DNA of 64,000 nucleotides from contig NC_092562.1 of the NCBI RefSeq assembly GCF_037975245.1, positions 8,535,001-8,599,000 of the forward strand, given 5' to 3'. A program made the position numbers and the translations under genes. Numbering within the stretch: the stretch's first letter is position 1; every line of letters starts with the position of its first letter. This document shows positions 34,501-64,000 of the stretch, in pieces. Source of the DNA: Apostichopus japonicus. Its lineage: Eukaryota > Echinodermata > Holothuroidea > Aspidochirotida > Stichopodidae. The notes below the pieces were generated by a model that ran no database searches, was not told the DNA's origin, and saw only the letters and a list, made by a program, of their open reading frames with translations.

Positions 34501-37326
34501 TTCTAGCCTTCAAACTGTTATACAAGCACAGGCTTTTTGCTTAAAGACAAAGATAGACAGATGGATGACTATTTTTGCACTCTTTTTCAAACATGTATGC
34601 TTCCTCAGCATTTAAATATTTGTTTCTATTCAGGGAATGGATGATGGGAAGAATTAGGACTGGGAACAAGATCATTTTCCAGTTTTATTTCCTGGAAGTC
34701 CAATATAAGGTTACGTAAATAAACAAGCCAATTATATGGACGCTGAAGTAATTTCTTATAGGCTTAATCTCATTAAGTACGTCATCATTTACAGTATAAG
34801 GTCAAACAAGATTATCATTTCATACAAAACATTGTTGATTATGATGTCACAAACCAAAAGACAGTTGGTTTAGTGATTCCTTGCCACATTTTTTGTGGGA
34901 AGATTTAACATTGCTGTCAAATTTGTTATTAAAGTTTTGACCAATACTTACAGTAGCTGTACTTAAAGTGATCAGTGAGGTTCTTCAGTAACACTAGAAT
35001 AGGACCTTCATATCAACATTCAAGTTCATTCATGCTGTACTCAGGAGAGTGCTGACAAGGTTTCCAGATAATGATTTGTTGACTGCAAATGACCTTTGAC
35101 TTTAAGATATAGAAAACTATAAGGTTCTTCCACTCACTATTAGTTTTTCATGCTTTGACCTCTGTTGACATCAAGTGACCCTCAACCACTGCTTCTAACA
35201 TTGATCAAGTACACAATTTCATTGGAGATGTACTATAAATCCACTAATTACAAGAACAATCCAGAGATATTTCTTCCTAAATAACCAGAAAAATGCAAAA
35301 CGACACTGACAAAAGCATAAAATTACAGGTCAAGAGAAAACTGTATTGGAAAAGAACTTCAAGCCCCAAAGGTTTTGAAGGCCATTAAAGAAGGATAAGG
35401 AGTTGAGTAAAACCTTGAAGTAAATTTTTTAAAGTATTCAAGAAAAACTCGCTGTTCACACACTTAATGGTTTAAGATAGCCACAAAAACTACCTGTGAT
35501 TACAAAATTTTGACAAAAGAATTTCTATAATGGTCTAAAAATCACATTTTTACATTAAATTCCCTTACATACAGTAGAGGACAGCAATATCATATATTAT
35601 CAGGCGCGTAGCCATGAATTTGCCAAGGGAGGGGTGAAAATGTAGGCAAACTATCAGAGCTGTAGATACGGCATTGCAAACTATCTAAGCGTAGCGCCGG
35701 CATGGTTGGCGCGGAGCGTAAAAGAACATTTTGGCTGAAAATGCCTGCCAGATTGCTGGAAATGGCACTTCCCGGGCCTTGTTAGTTGCATCTTAGCATT
35801 TTCTCTTTTGAAATTACTAGCGATATCATAAAAACATTAAAAAAAAATCAAAAAAATATGCTCAAGGGGGGAACCACTGTCAGCCACTCTTTCATTTAAA
35901 ATATGCGGCTTTGCCATTTGCCAAAGTTTGGCACAATCTTTCTGGTGAACATTTCCAGGAATTACACAGCGTACTGAATGCATCACCTTATATAGCTACT
36001 GACCTTCCCTTCTTGAGATATCATGTTTAAAGGGTTTCCACAATTTGACATGGTGACCCCAAATGACCTTTGACCTTCACCAAAAACAATTGGCTTCTTT
36101 TATTTAATGTGGTACGTACTTCTACATTAAATATGAAATTTGTCTGACCTTTCCTGACTCACACATTTTGTGTTTTACATTCAGACCCATGCAGGACCCT
36201 GTTGTTCCTTCCATTGTTCAATTCCACGTACGCTTATAACCTTAACAATACCCCATAACAATAGAATTCTTTCAAGGCCTTGGTGATTCTTTAGAAATCA
36301 CATCTGAGAACCTGGAATTCTTTTGTTCAAGTCCTCCGTCAGAATACAAAACAAGTGCACACACACGCACACATAAACACACCCATACACGCATACGCCA
36401 TCATGAATGCAAAGGTTACAATTATCATCGAAACCCAAAAAACTGTATATTGTATAGCTGGTCAACAAATATACAAATATTGCATATTTTCAGTCCAGGG
36501 TTAATTGTTTTACTATAATTTCATGTTAGGGCTACAATGTTGCTGGGTCTAGTTTAGTTTAGTAGAAAGAAAAAATCAGAAGGGACAATCAAGTCCCCTA
36601 GAAGGACCCCATTCTCACTACTTGCAAGTACAACTTTCTCAGGCAAACCGTTCCACTCATTCACAACCCTATTAGAAAAAAAGTTATGCCTATAATATTA
36701 ATCCTACTTTGTAACTTCTGGAGTTTAAGGCAATGACCTCTGGTAATAATAGGAACACCCTTAACTTAAGGGACAAACCATCCTAGTAGCCCTTGATCCT
36801 CTGAACCTTCTCCAGTCCAGTACTTCCTTATCCTTAGCGAAATATGGGTTACAAGCCTGCCCAGCATACTCCAGAATAAGTTGGCTAACTTAACATCAAA
36901 CTTAAGACCACTAAGGCATCTAGGCCTAACATATTAACAATAACAGTAATACTAAAACAGGTAGTCTAAGTCAGTAGATATACAGTAGTAGTACCTTAGT
37001 AACTAGTAATAGCCTAGGTCGAAAAATTGATTCACTTGGAACCTTTACTCCACCAAGGTCCAAAATCCCACCTTGTGGCCTTCGAGTCGAAAAAGGTTCA
37101 TGTCGTGCGCTGATTCTGGGCAACCTGTCGCCGACGTACATACATCTTTCTCCTCTTCGAGACTACTTCCATCATGATACAGGTGTCTTGTGTCTTCATA
37201 GTCATCGTTCCGTTGGCTTTTCACAACAGTTGCTAACTGTAACAGTAGAAGAATAGTTATAACTTTGGTAACAACCAGTTGGACTGTACCCTTCTTGCAA
37301 GATGCCGTGGCCATCACCCAGCTCAT
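13266..37326 (-). CDS. P4HTM: Transmembrane prolyl 4-hydroxylase, nine exons, complete
   Basis: An ER-membrane Fe(II)/2-oxoglutarate dioxygenase; mammalian P4HTM can hydroxylate HIF-alpha prolines. Exons are 37326-37072, 26816-26735, 24392-24235, 21091-21030, 20323-20289, 19630-19465, 17337-17170, 15007-14917 and 13526-13266. All introns are GT-AG with matching phases, giving 1278 bases and 425 residues (human protein about 502). Residues 17-36 form a hydrophobic anchor. EF-hand loops lie at 154-165 ([12 protein letters not shown]) and 193-204 (DGNEDEFISREE). The catalytic core follows: QVVRY then HxD at His285/Asp287, [20 protein letters not shown], distal His391 in [10 protein letters not shown], and 2-oxoglutarate-binding Lys401. 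The start was chosen as the first Met before the anchor. Met5 has a stronger context (GTGATGG). The gene is divergent from the plus-strand gene at 38174. No inactivating change was seen. Confidence 0.95.
13527..14916 (-). other. P4HTM intron 8
   Basis: A 1.39-kb intron. I see no element ends, nested frames or RNA genes in it. Confidence 0.6.
14917..15007 (-). CDS. P4HTM: P4HTM exon 8: core beta strands
   Basis: The acceptor is GTTTCTTTTACAG. The exon encodes [20 protein letters not shown] and then [10 protein letters not shown], the conserved strand, the GGET turn and the following acidic segment of the prolyl hydroxylase fold. The donor is GAG|GTAATG, phase 0. A 61-bp tandem repeat starts about 25 bases upstream of the acceptor. 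Confidence 0.96.
15022..15212. repeat. 61-bp tandem repeat, three copies, next to a splice acceptor
   Basis: A unit containing TTACTAGCAACTGAATGTAT recurs with a 61-base period (anchors 15033, 15094, 15155). The first two copies are nearly identical and the last has diverged at its right end. It begins about 25 bases from the exon 8 acceptor, so it overlaps the usual branch-point zone. Confidence 0.9.
15387..15797. mobile_element. Harbinger-like MITE with TTA target duplication
   Basis: The element at 15390-15794 (405 bp) starts AGGCCCGGTCACACTATA and ends with its inverted counterpart TAGTGTGACCGGGCCT. The inverted match extends, with changes, into a TTATCGGAAT block on each side. TTA flanks both ends (15387-15389, 15795-15797). 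Short elements with a 3-bp TWA duplication fit PIF/Harbinger. No transposase frame is present; the two short internal frames are by-products. Confidence 0.82.
16538..17089. repeat. 24-bp minisatellite, 23 units
   Basis: Twenty-three near-perfect units of 24 bases fill 552 bases. Each contains the 12-base palindrome CATGGATCCATG followed by TACACCCATTGA. Because the unit is a multiple of three, several frames stay open on both strands, giving long artificial repeats such as CTPIDMDP and MGVHGSMS. Variants are scattered single-base changes. The array ends about 80 bases from the exon 7 donor. Confidence 0.97.
17170..17337 (-). CDS. P4HTM: P4HTM exon 7: iron-binding HxD motif
   Basis: The acceptor is CTCTGTGTTTCTTACCAG. 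The exon reads [11 protein letters not shown], then [18 protein letters not shown], with His285 and Asp287 as the first two iron ligands. Four cysteines follow at residues 296, 297, 305 and 308. The donor is GCAG|GTGAGG, phase 2. Confidence 0.96.
17425..17740 (+). mobile_element. tRNA-derived SINE, full-looking copy
   Basis: The head GTGGTGGCTAAGGCG (A box) and GGTTCGATTCC (a perfect B box) are followed by a body with TGCCGACTGGAGGTATTATC, a tail TAAAGCCCTTTGAGACCTA, and an A-rich end with AAAATAAAAAATAAAA. The same body and tail occur in reverse at 60980-61287, which defines a family. It lies in P4HTM intron 6 in antisense orientation to the gene. Confidence 0.9.
19022..19440 (+). repeat. 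Homopurine GGGGAGAGGTGA minisatellite
   Basis: About 420 bases are almost pure purine on the plus strand, built from 11-14-base variants of GGGGAGAGGTGAA. Thymine occurs nearly only within GGTGA. On the transcribed minus strand it becomes a long CCTCTCCCC polypyrimidine tract with repeated TCACC, starting about 25 bases after the exon 6 donor. Such tracts can form triplex or G-quadruplex structures (established knowledge). An effect here is inference. Confidence 0.93.
19465..19630 (-). CDS. P4HTM: P4HTM exon 6: second half of EF-hand 2 and linker
   Basis: The acceptor is TATCTCTATCAG. The exon reads [19 protein letters not shown] and later SSQAWIYPD, matching the segment between the EF-hands and the catalytic domain, and ends FQQ. 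The donor is AAAG|GTAAGG. A homopurine minisatellite begins about 25 bases into the following intron. Confidence 0.93.
19631..20288 (-). other. P4HTM intron 5
   Basis: A 658-base intron. A good donor-like site (ATCAG|GTAAGC) near 20137-20130 has no open exon in a usable phase before it. Confidence 0.6.
20289..20323 (-). CDS. P4HTM: P4HTM exon 5: 35-base microexon of the second EF-hand
   Basis: The acceptor is TTGATTTCCCTGCAG and the donor GATG|GTGAGG. It reads [11 protein letters not shown]. Joined to exon 6 it completes the 12-residue loop DGNEDEFISREE. The intron splits the loop after its fifth residue. Phase 2 in, phase 1 out. Confidence 0.87.
20324..21029 (-). other. P4HTM intron 4
   Basis: A 706-base intron with no recognisable element. 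It contains an eight- to nine-base T run at 20629-20637. Confidence 0.6.
21030..21091 (-). CDS. P4HTM: P4HTM exon 4: EF-hand linker
   Basis: A small 62-base exon follows TTCTTCTTTCCTGCAG and ends AAACT|GTGAGT. It reads [20 protein letters not shown], which aligns in length and pattern with the helix between the two EF-hands of P4HTM. It joins neighbours in phase 0 and phase 2. Confidence 0.88.
21092..24234 (-). other. P4HTM intron 3
   Basis: A 3.1-kb intron with C/A homopolymer runs at 22131-22157 and near 23060 and a G-run at 23998-24009. No exon fitting between exons 3 and 4 is needed, since their phases already match. Confidence 0.6.
24235..24392 (-). CDS. P4HTM: P4HTM exon 3: first EF-hand
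   Basis: The acceptor is CTTTTGCCCTGCAG. Codon 113 is completed across the junction, giving [20 protein letters not shown], a close family match. The exon ends with the calcium-loop sequence [12 protein letters not shown] (Asp1, Asp3, Asp5, Glu12 all present). The donor is GAG|GTAACA, phase 0. Confidence 0.95.
24393..26734 (-). other. P4HTM intron 2
   Basis: A 2.3-kb intron. Apart from the 75-bp array at its 5' end I see no element boundary or exon. Confidence 0.6.
26316..26764 (-). repeat. 75-bp minisatellite carrying six copies of the P4HTM exon 2 splice donor
   Basis: Six 75-base units start at 26316, 26391, 26466, 26541, 26616 and 26691. Read on the minus strand, each holds the last part of exon 2 (ATGAAACCACTTATAT...) followed by a donor. 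The working donor is TTTG|GTAAGTAT, the four middle copies read TGTG|GTAAGTGT, and the outermost reads TTTG|GTGAGTGT. Only the copy nearest the exon body is preceded by complete exon 2 sequence. The open frame on the plus strand through this array is a by-product of the 25-codon period. Confidence 0.95.
26735..26816 (-). CDS. P4HTM: P4HTM exon 2, donor embedded in a 75-bp repeat
   Basis: The acceptor is TTTTTTTTACCAG and the exon reads [14 protein letters not shown] ... VSMKPLIF, matching the segment before the P4HTM EF-hands. It ends TTTG|GTAAGTAT, phase 1. The last 29 or so bases of this exon and its donor form part of the tandem array at 26316-26764. Confidence 0.92.
27469..27818. mobile_element. 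TTAA-flanked short inverted-repeat element, piggyBac-like MITE
   Basis: TTAA occurs at both ends (27469-27472 and 27815-27818). The ends are inverted copies: TTAAAGGGTGTGAAGACTCG on the left and, in reverse, TTAAAGGCATTGAAGACTCG on the right. About 350 bases in total, without a transposase. TTAA target sites are typical of piggyBac. The superfamily call rests on that and on the inverted ends. A rearranged second copy lies at 39013-39400. Confidence 0.75.
29310..29372 (+). repeat. Short array of CATTAATCGCCT units
   Basis: About five units of 11-12 bases close to CATTAATCGCCT lie in tandem with small changes. Each carries a TAAT core, the basic homeodomain contact sequence. Function is unknown. 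Confidence 0.6.
32950..33250 (+). repeat. About 60-bp tandem repeat, five copies
   Basis: Units built around TTCCATATGGTTAAGTCAAT and AGCTGCAATGTAGG recur at 58-62 base spacing (anchors 32997, 33059, 33119, 33177, 33237). Copies differ by small indels and substitutions. Confidence 0.88.
33417..33729. mobile_element. Non-autonomous hAT element, 297 bp, with 8-bp target duplication
   Basis: The element at 33425-33721 begins CAGGCGCGTAGCCAGGAATT and ends CCTTGGCTACGAGCCTG, an imperfect inverted pair. It is flanked by the perfect duplication CATTAGCA (33417-33424 and 33722-33729). Eight-base duplications and CAGG...CCTG ends fit hAT. A related copy is at 35601. Confidence 0.9.
35601..35870. mobile_element. 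Truncated second copy of the hAT family at 33425
   Basis: It starts CAGGCGCGTAGCCATGAATT and runs in parallel with the 33425 copy through the shared AATGGCACTTCCC segment and AATATGCTCAAGGGGGG. It then stops without the right inverted end. No target duplication could be assigned. Confidence 0.85.
36545..36890 (-). mobile_element. CR1-like LINE 3' remnant
   Basis: Read on the minus strand it shows [17 protein letters not shown], then [18 protein letters not shown], in frames broken by stops. This matches the C-terminal end of CR1/Jockey-group LINE reverse transcriptase proteins, where an NRVVxxWNxLP-type motif is usual. Only the 3' end is present, as in 5'-truncated LINE copies. Confidence 0.75.
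37072..37326 (-). CDS. P4HTM: P4HTM exon 1: N-terminus and membrane anchor
   Basis: It encodes residues 1-85. A short basic segment (CKKGT) is followed by a hydrophobic run, [18 protein letters not shown], fitting the signal anchor of a type II ER membrane protein. A charged, acidic linker then ends RLEGHK. The donor is AAG|GTGGGA, phase 0. The stop seen about 40 bases further on belongs to intron 1. Confidence 0.85.
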
Positions 37327-38173
37327 AATTTCAGGTTAAGACAGCAAAACTTCTCTTTTGCACTAGGATATGAAGAAAATCAGTTAGTTTGAAGTCCGCC
37401 TTCCGTGACCATGCGAAGTCAGTACCGCTGTGTGCATGATCTGACTGTAACGTGCATAAACTACAAATTTATATATACTAAACAATACCAACCCCCTCCG
37501 TTTGTAATCATGTTCTCATTATTTGCAGAAGTGGTTAGAATATCAATATGTCAACAAGAAGTTTGCCACAGTACCTAACACCGTAGTTAGTAAGGGTCAT
37601 TTCTGTCTTTATTTTCTATATATTAGGTGTCTGTTATATCATCGCATACATGTCTTGTATCCGCTACCATATTATTATTTCCCAATCCTGCTGTAGGTGT
37701 TGCACGGAGACCATTTGACGCAACGACGCTTGATCAATGCCGAACAGACGTTCTCATTATACTACTGTGAAAGCTTAGCCTAGGCGTATAGTACATGTTG
37801 ATGTGAACATTGCAATGGGGCATCAGCTGAGACGCAATTAATACCGTCGACAGAAACCCCAGACATCGTTTATGATGTGTTAGCTAGAAAGGAGACCAAA
37901 CAGGCAGCCATAATCTATTCAATTTTATCATTATTTTGAAGTTGTTGCATGACTAGCCCTGAAACTGAAAGATTACCAAGAAAAGGAAAGTAGCTGAACG
38001 TTAACGTTAAGCAGAGCTTAGGGCCCATGCATGCAGGGGTTGTATGAAGTCATAGCCAAATTAGGCCTAGGCCTACATTCTACTAGACTGACCTAACATA
38101 TAGTACAGTACAAGGCTAACATCATAGCCCAATGCTAGTCTTCTTTTATCGAAAAAAAATTAAATAGAATGAC
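37327..38173. promoter_or_regulatory. Shared divergent promoter interval
   Basis: About 847 bases separate the P4HTM start codon and the start codon of the plus-strand gene. A TATA-like TATATAAA lies on the minus strand at 37475-37468, about 140 bases before the P4HTM ATG. A 12-base palindrome AACGTTAACGTT lies at 37997-38008. CpG dinucleotides are commoner around 37680-37860 than nearby. The head-to-head layout suggests joint control, which is inference. Confidence 0.55.
37468..37475 (-). promoter_or_regulatory. Candidate TATA box for P4HTM
   Basis: TATATAAA on the minus strand would place transcription start about 25-30 bases downstream and leave a 5' UTR of roughly 110 bases. Short AT-rich matches are common in this DNA, so this is tentative. 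Confidence 0.3.
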
Positions 38174-62258
<24,085 letters not shown>

Positions 62259-62341
62259 GTAAGTATTCGCTCACCTATGCATGACCTCTTTCATAGTAGA
62301 TTACATAGTCATTTAATTGAGCTTGAATTTAATTACCTCAG

Positions 62342-62441
62342 ATTGTGCCAATGAACTTGACGACCTGGGGAATAGTAGTTGTACAAGCAATAGTCCCTAT
62401 TGGGACAAGTTGAAGAATTGCCAATTGATGATGTCAGACAG
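62342..62441 (+). CDS. Candidate further exon, phase conflict with exon 8
   Basis: After GAATTTAATTACCTCAG, the frame starting with the second base pair reads CANELDDLGNSSCTSNSPYW and then DKLKNCQLMMSD, and ends ACAG|GTAATA. It looks like real coding sequence but needs a phase 1 partner, whereas exon 8 ends in phase 2. Joined directly to exon 8 the frame would stop after about four codons. Confidence 0.45.

Positions 62442-64000
<1,559 letters not shown>

Larger units (their letters stand above)
26817..37071 (-). other. P4HTM intron 1 (10.3 kb)
   Basis: It contains a TTAA-type element (27469-27818), a 12-mer array (29310-29372), a 60-bp repeat (32950-33250), two hAT-like copies (33425-33721 and 35601-35870), a LINE 3' remnant (36545-36890), a CA-rich patch near 36357-36400 and several isolated AGGTCA-repeat monomers in reverse (29690-29735, 35080-35190, 36040-36090). 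No exon was found in the rest. Confidence 0.7.

Overview
The window is animal nuclear DNA: AT-rich, intron-rich, and packed with eukaryotic transposon relics, SINEs and microsatellites. There are no operons or bacterial signals. The mix of tRNA-derived SINEs, short hAT, Harbinger-like and TTAA-type elements, Ty3/gypsy, CR1-like and Penelope-like remnants, and an animal P4HTM gene suggests a marine invertebrate. An echinoderm or related deuterostome is my best guess, but no sequence comparison was run.

Two genes organise the window and are transcribed away from each other from a shared interval of about 850 bp (37327-38173). On the minus strand lies a complete nine-exon gene for the transmembrane prolyl 4-hydroxylase P4HTM (37326 down to 13266). 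I rebuilt it exon by exon. All eight introns are GT-AG, all phases match, and the product is 425 residues. It has a membrane anchor, two EF-hand loops, and the Fe(II)/2-oxoglutarate dioxygenase core with its HxD...H and Lys residues. On the plus strand lies a second multi-exon gene (38174 to at least 62258) encoding a hydrophilic, Ser/Lys/Gln-rich protein of more than 615 residues that I do not recognise. Its 3' end is unresolved.

The left 13 kb is mostly gene-poor. It holds a frameshifted gene fragment at the edge (1-555), a cluster of CRE-like palindromes near 720, one isolated exon-like segment (2002-2151), decayed coding-like sequence (3495-3735), and broken Ty3/gypsy pol pieces (8252-8349 and 9062-10463). 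A non-autonomous hAT element with a perfect 8-bp target duplication lies just beyond the P4HTM 3' end.

The introns carry most of the unusual structure. Tandem repeats sit on or next to splice sites in four of the eight P4HTM introns, and one 75-bp array has copied the exon 2 splice donor six times. Intron 1 of the plus-strand gene holds a 5.58-kb element with near-identical terminal inverted repeats and a TA target duplication. It is inserted in the reverse transcriptase frame of an older LINE and has no recognisable transposase. Other introns hold about 140-bp repeats rich in AGGTCA half-sites, a 134-bp satellite, three SINE copies and several long TA arrays.
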